DNA of 64,000 nt from Lysinibacillus cavernae (GCF_009724685.1 NZ_WMEF01000008.1:1-64000), one strand, 5' to 3'; numbered from the stretch's first letter, positions 35,266 through 45,784 are shown. Numbers and translations are program-made. Notes: generated by a model from the letters alone, not told the origin.

Positions 35266-35939
35266 GAAGCTAGTTCCAAGCGGTAGCCAAGACCACGAAT
35301 AGTGCGGATAACAAAGCCACTCATTTCTTGTGGAAAACGCTCGCGGATTCTCTTAATATGAACATCGACTGTTCGTTCATCTCCCTCATAATCATAGCCC
35401 CAAATTTCTTCGATTAAGTGCTCTCGTGAAAAGGTTTTGCCAACATAGCTTGCTAGCGTAAATAATAGCTCAAACTCCTTCAAACGAAGAAGGATGGGCT
35501 CATCATTCATATCAACCTCATGCGTATGGCGATTAAGTTTGACATTACCAGCTTCTACAACCTGAGAGAGGGAAATATGATATCTTTTTAAAATCGACTT
35601 AACACGAACAATTAGCTCGGCAGGCTCAAATGGCTTTACGAGATAATCATCTGTCCCTAGATGAAAGCCCTTGACCTTTTGAGAGGTTTCTCCTTTTGCA
35701 GTGAGCATGAGGATAGGGATATTTGTATCGAATGAACGTATTTCCTCACATAATGTCCAGCCATCCATGTTTGGCATCATAATGTCCATCACAACCATAT
35801 CTACTTTTTCAGATGTTAATTGGGACAGTGCATCGACACCGTCCGTAGCTTCCATAACCTCTAGACCTTCATTTTGTAGAAATACTTTTACTAATTCTCG
35901 AATATGGGCATCATCATCTACCACTAATAGTTTGGTCAT
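35262..35939 (-). CDS. OmpR-family response regulator
   Basis: The 225-residue protein has a receiver domain (acidic VVDDD, phospho-Asp in VVMDIMMP, Lys in VKPFEP) and a C-terminal winged helix (FSREHLIEEIWGYDYEGDERTVDVHIKRIR). The DNA-binding end resembles B. subtilis YkoG and HssR. It is paired with the kinase downstream and lies 17 bp after bmrA. It probably controls this efflux operon. Confidence 0.92.
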   Translation of the reverse strand: MTKLLVVDDDAHIRELVKVFLQNEGLEVMEATDGVDALSQLTSEKVDMVVMDIMMPNMDGWTLCEEIRSFDTNIPILMLTAKGETSQKVKGFHLGTDDYLVKPFEPAELIVRVKSILKRYHISLSQVVEAGNVKLNRHTHEVDMNDEPILLRLKEFELLFTLASYVGKTFSREHLIEEIWGYDYEGDERTVDVHIKRIRERFPQEMSGFVIRTIRGLGYRLELAS

Positions 35940-35956
35940 CTAAACAATTCCCTTCG

Positions 35957-37711
35957 TTAGATCTCTTTTATTCGTAATTGCTGCATGGCAAACTCACGAT
36001 ACATGGCATGCGTCTCAAAGAGTGTTTCGTGTGTGCCACAACCTGTAATATGTCCTTTTTCTACAAATAGTATTTGATCGGCATCAACTACCGTTGATAG
36101 GCGGTGAGCAATCACTAATGTAGTGCGACCTTGCATTAAATTATCTAACGCTTTTTGTACATAAATTTCTGACTTACTATCTAAACTTGATGTAGCTTCA
36201 TCCAGCATTAATATTTGCGGGTTCCGTAATAGCGCTCTTGCAATGGAAATACGCTGACGTTGGCCTCCTGAAAGCTTGATGCCTCTTTCGCCTACTTCTG
36301 TGTCAAACTTATCTGAAAGCTCGTTAATAAATTGATCAGCATAAGCCATTTTAGCCACTCTTTCAAGTTCATCATCCTGCACTTCACGGTCAACACCATA
36401 GCAAATATTTTCTCGAATCGTTCCTGACAGCAGAGCACTTTCTTGAGCCACATAGCCGATTTGACTGCGCCATGAGTGAAGTGAAAATGTCTCGATTGGC
36501 GTTTCTCCTAGCGTAATACTACCGCTAGTTGGTTGGTAGTATCGTTCTAATAGAGAAAATGTGGTTGTTTTACCGCCACCGCTTGGACCTACAATGGCCG
36601 TTACTTTGCCTGGCTCTATTGTGAAGTTGATATCGGATAAAATCGGTTCTTCGCCATATGAAAAGTCAACATTTTTAACATAAATCGGCTGATCTATTTT
36701 TTCAACAGTGAAGCCTTCTTCAATATGCTCCTCTTCATGCTCAAGTAATGCACTAATACGTTCAGTGGCACCCATTGCTTTTTGAAGTTGAGTAAAGAAC
36801 ATTGTCAATTGTGTCATCGGCATGATGATTTGGATTAAATATAAAATAAATGCCACCATATCACCAGCTGTCAGTTCACCAGAGGAAACACGGACGCCAC
36901 CATAGCCAATAATAGCGACCAGAACAGACATGAGAACGAATGAAATTAATGGTGAAATAAGCGCATGGATTTTTGCTTCTTTTAAGCCGAAGTTAAAGAG
37001 ATTCGTAATGCCTTTTTTCCCACGCTCATATTCAACTTGCTCAGCATTAGAAGCCTTTACTAATCGTGTTTCAGGTAATACTTGATTTAATACAGATGTA
37101 AATTTTGCAGTCTCATCTTGCATACCCTTTGAAATCACAAACATGCGTTTACCGAGTAGCATTAAGATAACCATAGCCAATGGTACTGCAATTAGCATCA
37201 CTAACGTCATTTTCCAATCTAAGAATAAGAGAATGATAATGGAACCGATGATGGAAATAACACCCGATAAACAGTTTGCTAGATGCTCAGTAATGAGCTC
37301 CTTCACGACAGCTGTATCATTTGTTACACGACTCAATGTTTCACCAGTATCGTTTTCATCATAATAGGGGATTGGTAAATGCAGCAGCTTGCGCCAAAGT
37401 TGATCCCGTAATTTTGCCACCACATGGTGACCCACACGATTTAAATAATAGATAGATAATCCACTAGCTATTGCTTGAGCGATAAAGGCAATACCAAGCA
37501 AAATGATTTGCCAATAATTAAGCGATTCTAATGAAAAGCCGTCCACTAACTGTTTTGTAAATAATGGGACGATAAAACCTACGCCCGTTGTTGCTAAACT
37601 CATAATTAAAGCTATAACTAGGAGCCAAATAGGTGGTTCAGCTCGCTTTACTAATTGTACAAAGCGTCGCCAGTCTGGTTTTTTAGTCGTATCTTTTGAT
37701 GTCTCTTGCAA
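35957..37711 (-). CDS. bmrA: BmrA-like multidrug ABC exporter (membrane plus ATPase)
   Basis: This 584-residue half-transporter has six membrane helices (residues ~30-320) and an ATPase domain with Walker [10 protein letters not shown], signature [16 protein letters not shown], Walker [13 protein letters not shown] and H-loop IAHRLST. It matches B. subtilis BmrA closely ([15 protein letters not shown] N-terminus, [23 protein letters not shown]). It works as a homodimer exporting drugs or lipids. The start is TTG 37711 after AAGGAGG. It is the first gene of a three-gene operon with the response regulator and kinase. Confidence 0.92.
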   Translation of the reverse strand: MQETSKDTTKKPDWRRFVQLVKRAEPPIWLLVIALIMSLATTGVGFIVPLFTKQLVDGFSLESLNYWQIILLGIAFIAQAIASGLSIYYLNRVGHHVVAKLRDQLWRKLLHLPIPYYDENDTGETLSRVTNDTAVVKELITEHLANCLSGVISIIGSIIILLFLDWKMTLVMLIAVPLAMVILMLLGKRMFVISKGMQDETAKFTSVLNQVLPETRLVKASNAEQVEYERGKKGITNLFNFGLKEAKIHALISPLISFVLMSVLVAIIGYGGVRVSSGELTAGDMVAFILYLIQIIMPMTQLTMFFTQLQKAMGATERISALLEHEEEHIEEGFTVEKIDQPIYVKNVDFSYGEEPILSDINFTIEPGKVTAIVGPSGGGKTTTFSLLERYYQPTSGSITLGETPIETFSLHSWRSQIGYVAQESALLSGTIRENICYGVDREVQDDELERVAKMAYADQFINELSDKFDTEVGERGIKLSGGQRQRISIARALLRNPQILMLDEATSSLDSKSEIYVQKALDNLMQGRTTLVIAHRLSTVVDADQILFVEKGHITGCGTHETLFETHAMYREFAMQQLRIKEI

Positions 37712-37805
37712 AGAAATAAGCCTCCTTCAATATCGTCAAACAACGTATGTCGTTCCTATGGTTTTTACTATAGCATGTGTTTATGAACTGAATATGAAAT
37801 GAAAT

Positions 37806-37837
37806 AAAAGGTGATGAGCAAATCAACATCACCTTCT
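37806..37837 (-). terminator. Terminator of the pucR-like gene
   Basis: AAGGTGATG (37808-37816) and CATCACCTT (37827-37835) pair; on the minus strand the hairpin is followed by TTTATTT. Confidence 0.75.
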
Positions 37838-37845
37838 AAATAGGA

Positions 37846-39564
37846 CTAGTCTGCAAACTCATCATGATATAAAGATTTGCCGAGCAAGCGATAAATTCTT
37901 AAAGCTAATTGGATTTGTAAAAGTTCCTCATAGCCTTTTAAATCGGTCTTTAAAATCTCTTTAATTTTTTCGATACGGTAGATTAATGTATTGCGGTGAA
38001 TAAACATTTCCTTGGCTGTTTCACTAATATTCATATGATTAATAAAATAATTTTCTAATGTAAGTAGGTAGCTCGTCCCGTGTAAAAGATCATGCTCAAA
38101 AACAGATCCTAAGCTTTCTAAGAAAAAGTTTTTTAATTGCACCTCGTTAATATTAGAATCCAAAAAATGATAAATGGAGTGATCCGCAAAATGAGCCACT
38201 GCTCCACGCTTCTCGAATCGTTGCATCAAGCGTAGTGCCTCGTGAGCTTCTGAAAAGCTTTTATGAACGAAACGAATATGTTTATACTCTTTCCCAATGC
38301 CAATTAAAAAGGAAGTATGACTATTATGCTGTACTAAAAATTGTAGAATATTATCTGCGTATTGTTTTGTTTCATTGATGGTCATATCTTGTTTATTGTC
38401 CTGTTGTCCCACTAACACGATGATTTGATTGTTTCGATAGAGACAAGTAATTTCACCATTAATAGTACTTGAATGTTCATAAATTAAGGTCACACATTTT
38501 TTGGCTATCTTATCCGATTCGTATTTTCTAGAAATTAAATCAAGATGGTCATTAAGACTATCGTGGGTTATAGAAATCACAATACAATAATATTTATAAT
38601 TGATATTTAAACCATGAAGGTCACAAAGTGTTTGTAGCGTTTCACTGGATGTGATTTTGCCAGTCAATAGATCATCAAAAAACTCTTGTTTAATTTTTAA
38701 ACGTACTCCCTCTATTTCCTTCTGTTTAATCCTTTCTAATGCCACAATCGTGGAGGCTTGCTCCAAAACAATAAAGTCAAACTCATTCAAATCACGAACA
38801 GTTTGCCAAATAACAATATAGCCGTAAATGTAATTAGCTACTGCTACCGGGAGAATTCTACATTTCACAGCTAAATCCTCTAAATGATAGATTCTTGTAA
38901 TCGATTTTTGCATTTCATTGAGATCATTAGGAATGGAATCGATAAATTCCTTTGAAAACGTTGGACGATTCTTCTTTAGATTGATTCCATAGGCAAGAGG
39001 CACTGGATTTGTAGCTAAATCTGTATAATGCAATAAATTCCAATCATTATCTAAAAAGATAATTGGGTTATTAATCGTCTCAGCCAACATCGAGGAAATG
39101 GATTCAATGCCTCCTCCTTCAAGCGCAACCTTGAACAATGTATTATGCATATCCAAAGATTTTCTATTTAATAAATCATAGCGTCCAGACGCCTTTTCGT
39201 TGATGATCGAGATGACCTTAGACAAGGTGTAATTATAAGGTAACTCTATTAAGGGCAATCCATGTTGATTGGCAATATCGATCATGTTTTGAGGCGTTTT
39301 TTGTAAATAACGTCTCATTTTAATAACAAGGCCAGCACAATTTATTTTAGAGATTTCTTGAATGATTTTATTTTGTAATGCTTCATCGTCTTGGAAAATA
39401 TAACCTGTTGTTAATAACAATTCATTCGGTGTCAGCCAATCAAATGCATCAGGATTTTCAATAATGTTCACAAGTGCTATTTCATTGTGAATCCCTCGTT
39501 CTCCCGCAACAATTTTAATGCCTTCAAGCGCTTTTATTTCTAATATATCTTTGATTGTTAGCAA
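37846..39564 (-). CDS. PucR-family transcriptional regulator
   Basis: The 572-residue protein has an N-terminal PucR (purine catabolism regulator-like) domain (~1-125: GIHNEIALVNIIENPDAFDWL), a central GGDEF-like/GAF-like region and a C-terminal PucR-type HTH (FINHMNISETAKEMFIHRNTLIYRIEKIKE). It starts at TTG 39564 behind AAAGGAGTG. It is divergent from the ankyrin-AllH-AllF-AllG-permease-carbamate kinase-deaminase operon across about 208 bp. It is therefore the obvious candidate regulator, inducible by a purine-degradation intermediate (inference). Confidence 0.9.
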   Translation of the reverse strand: MLTIKDILEIKALEGIKIVAGERGIHNEIALVNIIENPDAFDWLTPNELLLTTGYIFQDDEALQNKIIQEISKINCAGLVIKMRRYLQKTPQNMIDIANQHGLPLIELPYNYTLSKVISIINEKASGRYDLLNRKSLDMHNTLFKVALEGGGIESISSMLAETINNPIIFLDNDWNLLHYTDLATNPVPLAYGINLKKNRPTFSKEFIDSIPNDLNEMQKSITRIYHLEDLAVKCRILPVAVANYIYGYIVIWQTVRDLNEFDFIVLEQASTIVALERIKQKEIEGVRLKIKQEFFDDLLTGKITSSETLQTLCDLHGLNINYKYYCIVISITHDSLNDHLDLISRKYESDKIAKKCVTLIYEHSSTINGEITCLYRNNQIIVLVGQQDNKQDMTINETKQYADNILQFLVQHNSHTSFLIGIGKEYKHIRFVHKSFSEAHEALRLMQRFEKRGAVAHFADHSIYHFLDSNINEVQLKNFFLESLGSVFEHDLLHGTSYLLTLENYFINHMNISETAKEMFIHRNTLIYRIEKIKEILKTDLKGYEELLQIQLALRIYRLLGKSLYHDEFAD

Positions 39565-39693
39565 ATGATTTCACTCCTTTGCCATAATCTTATCACAAAA
39601 CATTGTACATATTGCCTAAATCATCTTTATTCTTTTTGGTTTTGCTAAACAATGATATATACGGCATAAAGGAATAGAATAAAGCATGTAAGA

Positions 39694-39721
39694 CGGGAAT
39701 GTGAAAATAATAACATTCTCG
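39694..39721. promoter_or_regulatory. Inverted repeat before the oxamate-type operon, possible PucR site
   Basis: CGGGAATGT (39694-39702) and ACATTCTCG (39713-39721) pair (one G-T) around 10 nt. It lies 50-80 bp upstream of the first gene and may be an operator or a leader hairpin. Confidence 0.4.
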
Positions 39722-39772
39722 CGGTTCACTTTTGTTTAGATAAAATGAACAATAGGTCGTGAAAATGGAGGT

Positions 39773-40390
39773 ATGAAGAAATTGGAAGATACAACGATTG
39801 TGTCAGAATTTTTAGCTGCTGCTGAAGTAGGGAATATTGACGCTTTGCAAGGTTTTTTACAGCAAGGTGTGGATATTAACTCTCGAAATAAGCGCAAGCG
39901 TACAGCAATTTTGCTTGCTGCAATGAATGATCAATTAGAAACCGTAAAATTTCTAATTCAAGAAGGGGCAGATGTTGACCTTCAAGATCAAATTTGTTTA
40001 AACCCATTTTTGTTTGGATGTATTAACGGGAAGTTAGAACTTGTGAAAATTATGCTTCAAGCAGGCACAGATTTAGAACGTTTAACGCGCTTTGGTGGCG
40101 TAGGTGTTCATCCAGCAAGTGAGAAGGGATTTGTAGAAGTAGTTCGCGAACTTGTAACGACAACAGATATTAATGTTAACCATACGAATATTTGTGGTTG
40201 GACACCATTAATTGAAGCAATTCTTCTGAATGATGGCGGAGAAAAGCAACAAGAAATTGTTCGTCTTTTAGTTGAACATGGTGCAGACACACAATTAGTG
40301 GATCAATATGGCGTGACTCCATTAGCAATGGCTAGAGAAAAAGGATTCACTGAAATTGAAAAAATTCTACTAAAGGCAGGGGCAAAATAG
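39773..40390 (+). CDS. Ankyrin-repeat protein leading the carbamoyltransferase operon
   Basis: The ~200-residue protein consists of about five ankyrin repeats (for example QLETVKFLIQEGADVDLQD, KLELVKIMLQAGTDLE, EIVRLLVEHGADTQLVDQYG), with no signal peptide or catalytic domain. GGAGGT abuts ATG 39773, so TTG 39782 nine bases later may be the true start. It lies 31 bp before the DUF2877 gene and is co-directional with the whole operon. A protein-binding role, for example assembling or modulating the AllFGH-like complex, is inference. Confidence 0.85.
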   Translation: MKKLEDTTIVSEFLAAAEVGNIDALQGFLQQGVDINSRNKRKRTAILLAAMNDQLETVKFLIQEGADVDLQDQICLNPFLFGCINGKLELVKIMLQAGTDLERLTRFGGVGVHPASEKGFVEVVRELVTTTDINVNHTNICGWTPLIEAILLNDGGEKQQEIVRLLVEHGADTQLVDQYGVTPLAMAREKGFTEIEKILLKAGAK

Positions 40391-40421
40391 TAGTACTCCT
40401 AAGACTAAAAGAGGTGTACAT

Positions 40422-41306
40422 ATGATACACGCTATATCTGGTGATAGCTATTTTCTTCAGCAAATAGTTGAAACGAAGTTTACGGGATCGGTTCATAGTG
40501 TTTTTAAACATGCATTAAATATTCAAAGTGGGGTAGATGGTGAAATTTTCACCCTTGCAACGCAGGCGATGGATAATGCACCTAACACACTTATCATCAA
40601 TCTCGATACGTTAGCCAACCTGCACATTAGCCAAAATGATAGGGTATCGGTCATGAATGACCAACTATTAATAGAAGATAAATTACAATTAGCGACTAAG
40701 ACAGCTACTCGTTGGCAATGTCAACTACCTATTTTTCCATCAGATAGTACAAGTTTAAAAATTAACGTAATTACTGTGAAACAATTTATTGATTTACATG
40801 GTAAAAGCGGAGGAATGAAAAGCAGTCATTCGCCAATTAGTGAATTTGAGGCCGAAACATCCAGAATGTTGAAGCTACGTACAAATTTACTTCGTGAGGA
40901 ACTAGTAAGTCAGCGTTTTGATCAATTTCAGAAATATGCAGTTGATTTAGTTGGCTTAGGGCCAGGGCTGACACCATCAGGAGATGATTTTTTAGTAGGG
41001 TTATTTACCGTCATTCACTTAGAAAATAGCCCGTGTTCTATTTATCAACAACTATGTGAAAGCGTCATCAACATGATTAAGCCATTGACCAATGATATTA
41101 GCTATACAACATTGAAAAAGGCAGCATATGGACAAGTAAGGGAATCCATCTATTCACTCGTTCATGCCATTTTGTATGGTACGGAAGTAGATTCGATCCA
41201 GGCTCTGAAAAAGGTGCTTGCTATTGGCTCCTCATCAGGGACAGATATCGCCTTAGGGCTCATAAGTGGCTTAGAAGCCAATATAAAATTAGGAGGAAAA
41301 AGATGA
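40422..41306 (+). CDS. allH: DUF2877 protein, AllH (YlbF)-like subunit of oxamate carbamoyltransferase
   Basis: The 294-residue protein carries the DUF2877 hallmark LVGLGPGLTPSGDDFLVGLF near residue 185 and GSSSGTDIALGL near the C-terminus. In E. coli the three proteins FdrA (AllF), YlbE (AllG) and YlbF (AllH) together are required for oxamate carbamoyltransferase in anaerobic allantoin use. All three homologues are contiguous here. AGAGGTG precedes the ATG, and its stop overlaps the next ATG by four bases. Confidence 0.85.
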   Translation: MIHAISGDSYFLQQIVETKFTGSVHSVFKHALNIQSGVDGEIFTLATQAMDNAPNTLIINLDTLANLHISQNDRVSVMNDQLLIEDKLQLATKTATRWQCQLPIFPSDSTSLKINVITVKQFIDLHGKSGGMKSSHSPISEFEAETSRMLKLRTNLLREELVSQRFDQFQKYAVDLVGLGPGLTPSGDDFLVGLFTVIHLENSPCSIYQQLCESVINMIKPLTNDISYTTLKKAAYGQVRESIYSLVHAILYGTEVDSIQALKKVLAIGSSSGTDIALGLISGLEANIKLGGKR

Positions 41307-42856
41307 GTATTAAAGTCGTAATTAAGCGAAACACATATTTTGATTCAGTGTCGTTGATGTCACTTTCAACAAAAGCAAATCAAATTGAAGGCGTTGAGCA
41401 AGCAATTATTGGTATGGGTACAGAAATGAACAAAGGAGTCATTCGTAATGTTGGTTTGATGACGCCAGAAGTGGAGGAAGCAACAGCAGGTGACTTAATG
41501 ATTATTGTAAAAACTGCTAATGCGGATCAAACAGAAAGCGCTTACTTAGCGGTTGAAGAATTATTGACTAATAAAAATACAGCGCAAGCAAAAAGCGATA
41601 TTAAATATGCAACGATCGATTCTGCTGCGCAAGGTATTCCTGATGCAAACTTTGCTGTTATTTCTGTAAATGGTGCATTTGCCGTTCGTGAAGCACGAAA
41701 AGCACTTGAAAATGACCTACACGTCATGTTATTCAGCGATAATGTGAGCGTTGAAGACGAAGTGGAATTAAAAACATTTGCACACGAAAAAGGCTTATTA
41801 ATGATGGGACCAGATTGTGGTACGGCAATCATCGGTAATACAGGACTTTGCTTTGCAAACGCTGTAAGAAAAGGCAATATCGGTATCGTTGCAGCATCTG
41901 GTACTGGTAGCCAAGAAGTGAGTGTTCGTGTTCATGACTTCGGTGGTGGTATCACACAACTTATAGGTACTGGTGGAAGAGACTTAAGTAAAGAAGTAGG
42001 CGGCATTATGATGCTTGATGGCATCAAAGCACTTGATGCTGATGAGGCGACAAAAGTGATCGTCCTTGTTTCGAAGCCACCTGAAGCAAGTGTTGAGAAA
42101 AAAGTACTAGCGCAAATTAAAGAATGTAGCAAACCTGTTGTTGTTTACTTTATTGGTGGAAATGAAGAGGCAGTAGTGGCAGCTGGTGGACAGTTCGCGA
42201 AAACGTCTAAAGAAGCAGCACTTAAAGCGGTATTACTAGCCGGTATCGATGAAGCGGGCATTAACAAACGTGCACTTAACCTTCCATTAATTGAAGAGGT
42301 TCGCGCAAAACTATCACCAGAACAAAAATACATTCGTGGATTATTCTGTGGCGGAACATTATGTGATGAATCAATGTATATCGCTATGGAAAAATTAGAC
42401 AATGTTTATAGCAATATACAAAAAAATCCAGACTTTTTATTAAAAGATATCAATGTGAGTCAAGAACATACATTCATTGATTTCGGTGATGATGATTTTA
42501 CAAATGGTAAGCCACATCCAATGATCGATCCATCTTCTCGAATTGAGCGTTTCTTACAAGAAGCGAAAGATCCATCTGTTGGTGTGATCGTGATGGACTT
42601 CGTATTAGGCTTTGGTTCACATGAAGATCCAGTTGGCGTTATGCTTCCTGCAATGATTGAAGCAAAACAATTAGCAGAAAAAGAAGGCAGACATCTAGAG
42701 ATTATTGGTTATGTTCTAGGAACAGATTTAGATACGCCAAGACTAGAAGATCAAGTGAAAAAATTAATTGATGCAGGTGTTACACATGCAAGCAGTAGTA
42801 CAAATGCAGGATTACTCGCTAGAGAAATAGTTTTGAAAGGAGAAAATCATGAGTAA
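41303..42856 (+). CDS. fdrA: FdrA family protein, AllF-like subunit of oxamate carbamoyltransferase
   Basis: The 517-residue protein has an acyl-CoA synthetase/succinyl-CoA ligase-like architecture. A nucleotide-binding-like region reads GIVAASGTGSQEVSVRVHDFGGG, preceded by MMGPDCGTAIIGN. A second Rossmann-like half reads GLFCGGTLCDES and DPSSRIERFL. It is the homologue of E. coli FdrA/AllF. It overlaps both neighbours (4 bp and 8 bp), implying stoichiometric translation of the complex. The exact catalytic residues are not known to me. Confidence 0.9.
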   Translation: MSIKVVIKRNTYFDSVSLMSLSTKANQIEGVEQAIIGMGTEMNKGVIRNVGLMTPEVEEATAGDLMIIVKTANADQTESAYLAVEELLTNKNTAQAKSDIKYATIDSAAQGIPDANFAVISVNGAFAVREARKALENDLHVMLFSDNVSVEDEVELKTFAHEKGLLMMGPDCGTAIIGNTGLCFANAVRKGNIGIVAASGTGSQEVSVRVHDFGGGITQLIGTGGRDLSKEVGGIMMLDGIKALDADEATKVIVLVSKPPEASVEKKVLAQIKECSKPVVVYFIGGNEEAVVAAGGQFAKTSKEAALKAVLLAGIDEAGINKRALNLPLIEEVRAKLSPEQKYIRGLFCGGTLCDESMYIAMEKLDNVYSNIQKNPDFLLKDINVSQEHTFIDFGDDDFTNGKPHPMIDPSSRIERFLQEAKDPSVGVIVMDFVLGFGSHEDPVGVMLPAMIEAKQLAEKEGRHLEIIGYVLGTDLDTPRLEDQVKKLIDAGVTHASSSTNAGLLAREIVLKGENHE

Positions 42857-44276
42857 GATTAATGAACTTTTTACAAGTAAAGTGAACGTAATTAACGTAG
42901 GTATAGAACTTTTTAAAGATGATATTTTAGCACAAAATGCAACTGCTACACACTTAGAGTGGTCACCACCAGGTGGAGGGAAGCCTGAAATTATCGCAGC
43001 ACTAAATAAAATTGATAAAGCAGAACTTGCTGAAAAAATTGAGGCAGCAAACCGCCTAGCAGTTGAAAAAATTGTCAATTCTCAACCAGTGCTAATTGGT
43101 TTTGACCAAGCGATTAATGTTGTACCAGGCATGACGAAAAAAACAATTTTACACGCAGGTCCACCAATTACTTGGGAAAACATGAATGGTCCGATGCAAG
43201 GTGCTGTTATGGGTGCGCTAGTATTCGAAGGATTAGCAAAAGACCTAGAAGAAGCAGCAAAGGTTGCAGCATCTGGAGAAATCACATTCTCACCATGTCA
43301 TGAGCATAACGCTGTTGGATCAATGGCTGGTGTTACTTCAGCCTCTATGTTTGTGCACATTGTTGAAAATAAAACATATGGCAATCGTGCATTTACAAAT
43401 TTAAGTGAGCAAATGGCAAAAGTTTTACGTATGGGTGCAAACGATGACAGTGTTATTGATCGTTTAGTATGGATGCGCGATGTATTAGGACCGATTTTAC
43501 GTGACGCAATGAAACTGAACAAAGATGGTATTGATCTTCGTTTAATGCTTGCACAAGCTCTTCATATGGGTGACGAGTGTCATAATCGTAACAATGCAGG
43601 TACGAGCTTATTCATTCAAGCCTTAACACCTTATATTTTAGAAACGGATTACCCTGTTGAACAAAAACGCGCAGTATTTGATTTCGTAGCAAGCAGTGAA
43701 TACTTCTCAGGTCCTACATGGATGGCATGCTGTAAATGTGCATTAGATGCTGGACACGGTATTGAACACAGTACAGTTGTTACAACAATGGCACGTAATG
43801 GTGTAGAATTCGGTGTTCGAATTAGTGGTATGGCAGGCAATACATGGTTTACTGGGCCTGCACAACAAGTTATCGGACCGATGTTTGCTGGTTATAAACC
43901 AGAAGATTCAGGTCTTGATATTGGAGATAGTGCTATTACAGAAACATACGGGATCGGTGGTTTCGCAATGGCTACTGCACCAGCAATCGTAGCTTTAGTA
44001 GGTGGAACAGTAGATGAAGCAATTGGTTACTCACGTCAAATGAAAGAAATTACAACAACAGAGAACCAAAACATTACGATTCCGTTATTAAACTTCATGG
44101 GAATTGCTACTGGTATTGATATTCGTAAAGTGATTCAAACTGGTATTCTTCCAATCATCAATACAGCAATCGCACATAAAGAGGCTGGTATTGGCATGAT
44201 TGGTGCGGGTATTACTCATCCTCCAATGGAAGCTTTTGAAAAAGCATTAATCACAATTAGTGAGAAGTGGGCTTAA
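42849..44276 (+). CDS. allG: DUF1116 protein, AllG (YlbE)-like subunit of oxamate carbamoyltransferase
   Basis: The 475-residue protein matches DUF1116/YlbE (EWSPPGGGKPEIIAAL, HAGPPITWENMNGPMQGA, FSPCHEHNAVGSMAG, MGDECHNRNNAGTSLF, SGMAGNTWFTGPAQ). Invariant His/Asn/Cys clusters suggest an active site. It overlaps fdrA by 8 bp and the permease follows 29 bp later. Together with the FdrA and DUF2877 proteins it should transfer a carbamoyl group between an oxamate-like acceptor or donor and phosphate. Confidence 0.9.
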   Translation: MSKINELFTSKVNVINVGIELFKDDILAQNATATHLEWSPPGGGKPEIIAALNKIDKAELAEKIEAANRLAVEKIVNSQPVLIGFDQAINVVPGMTKKTILHAGPPITWENMNGPMQGAVMGALVFEGLAKDLEEAAKVAASGEITFSPCHEHNAVGSMAGVTSASMFVHIVENKTYGNRAFTNLSEQMAKVLRMGANDDSVIDRLVWMRDVLGPILRDAMKLNKDGIDLRLMLAQALHMGDECHNRNNAGTSLFIQALTPYILETDYPVEQKRAVFDFVASSEYFSGPTWMACCKCALDAGHGIEHSTVVTTMARNGVEFGVRISGMAGNTWFTGPAQQVIGPMFAGYKPEDSGLDIGDSAITETYGIGGFAMATAPAIVALVGGTVDEAIGYSRQMKEITTTENQNITIPLLNFMGIATGIDIRKVIQTGILPIINTAIAHKEAGIGMIGAGITHPPMEAFEKALITISEKWA

Positions 44277-44305
44277 GCCTACTTCCTATAAGTAGGAGGA
44301 GCTAC

Positions 44306-45784
44306 ATGGAACACGCAAAAATTGAACAGTCCAGTCGAGACTATAGAGCACTTGGCTATTCGGAAGATCTTTTACCGAAAGGTCCTCAGGAAAGAGACTG
44401 GGGTATCTTTAACTACATCACAGTTTGGATGGGCGCGGTTCACAATATTATGTCTTATATGACGGTTGCAGGATTTTTTGTCTTGGGATTATCTGTTAAT
44501 CAAGTTTTCTTAGCCATTATGCTATCAGCAGTGATTGTTTCGGCAGGCTACTGCTTAAATGGATATTCTGCCTCTAAATATGGTATTCCATTCGCCATAT
44601 TATTAAGAGATTCATTTGGAGTGAAGGGTTCTATTATACCAGCATTATGTCGGGGATTGGTTGCTGGGGTTGTATTCTTCGGTACGACGACAGTTGTGGG
44701 CGCTCAATCTCTTAATGTGTTATTTGCTAGATTCATTCCGAACTATATGTCTATTGGTGGAGACTTCACTATTTTTGGCTTAGATGTTCCAACAATGATT
44801 TCTTACAGTATTTTATGGGTAGTTACAGTTTTACTATTTTTAGGCGGCATGGATATGTTAACTGTCTTTGGTAAATACTCATCACCAATTGTTTATATTT
44901 TCATTATTGGAGCAGCTATTTGGGCAATTAATATTGCTGGAGGAATAGGTCCAATTTTAGCGTATAAAAATACGACAACTATGGAAAGTCCATTAGTCTT
45001 TATTGCATGTGTAAGCGCATTGGTATCTAACTGGGCTGGACCAATTGTTAATATTGCAGACTATACGCACAGAGCTAAATCACCAAAAGCAATGATCTAC
45101 GGCTTATCCATTGGTATGATCGGCTCGTATCTGCTATTTGCGATCACTTGTATTAGTTTAATAGCAGGGACAGAGATTGCTTTTGGGCAACCAATTTTTA
45201 ATATAGTAGACGCTATCGATAAAATTCAAAATCCGTTTTCTGTCGTTGTGTTAATTTTAGCATTAAATGTAGGGGCAACAGCCTTTGTAGTTTTCGGTAA
45301 TTTGTTACCATCTGGATTACAAATGACAACTTTATTCCCTAAAATATTTACTGTTAAAACAGCAGGAATTTTAACAGCAGTTATTGGAACAATCATTTTG
45401 CCTTGGAAACTAGTATCGAGTACAGAAACTTTATTCTTCTTCTATAGTTTTATAGGCTCTATGTTTGGACCAATTGCGGGTATTATGTTGTCTAGCTTCT
45501 TTATCGAACGCAAAAGACGCATGGATTTATCAACGATTTATGTGGAAAAGGGTAACAATGGTGCCTATAAATCCGGCTATAACATCATAGCATGTATCGT
45601 CCTATTGATAAGTTTCCTATTACCAATGTCAGGTGCCTTCCTGAAGGGCGTACCTTTTTTCGTGAAACTTAATGACTTTGCTTTCTTTAGCGGGTTGATC
45701 GTGTCATTTATTTTATATACGTTGTTATATAAATTTAATCATCAAGAAGTTCGAAATAGTGTAGAAAAAGAAGTAGGGGTGTAG
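44306..45784 (+). CDS. NCS1-type cytosine/purine permease
   Basis: The 492-residue protein has about twelve membrane helices and NCS1 features: LGYSEDLLPKGPQERDWG before helix 1, GYCLNGYSASKYGIPFAILLRDSFG, and NWAGPIVNIADYTHRAKSPK. ATG 44306 is chosen because AGGAGG is six bases upstream; the frame is open into the previous gene. It presumably imports the nitrogenous base, hydantoin or allantoin-like compound that the operon degrades. NCS1 substrates cannot be assigned from sequence by eye. Confidence 0.88.
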   Translation: MEHAKIEQSSRDYRALGYSEDLLPKGPQERDWGIFNYITVWMGAVHNIMSYMTVAGFFVLGLSVNQVFLAIMLSAVIVSAGYCLNGYSASKYGIPFAILLRDSFGVKGSIIPALCRGLVAGVVFFGTTTVVGAQSLNVLFARFIPNYMSIGGDFTIFGLDVPTMISYSILWVVTVLLFLGGMDMLTVFGKYSSPIVYIFIIGAAIWAINIAGGIGPILAYKNTTTMESPLVFIACVSALVSNWAGPIVNIADYTHRAKSPKAMIYGLSIGMIGSYLLFAITCISLIAGTEIAFGQPIFNIVDAIDKIQNPFSVVVLILALNVGATAFVVFGNLLPSGLQMTTLFPKIFTVKTAGILTAVIGTIILPWKLVSSTETLFFFYSFIGSMFGPIAGIMLSSFFIERKRRMDLSTIYVEKGNNGAYKSGYNIIACIVLLISFLLPMSGAFLKGVPFFVKLNDFAFFSGLIVSFILYTLLYKFNHQEVRNSVEKEVGV

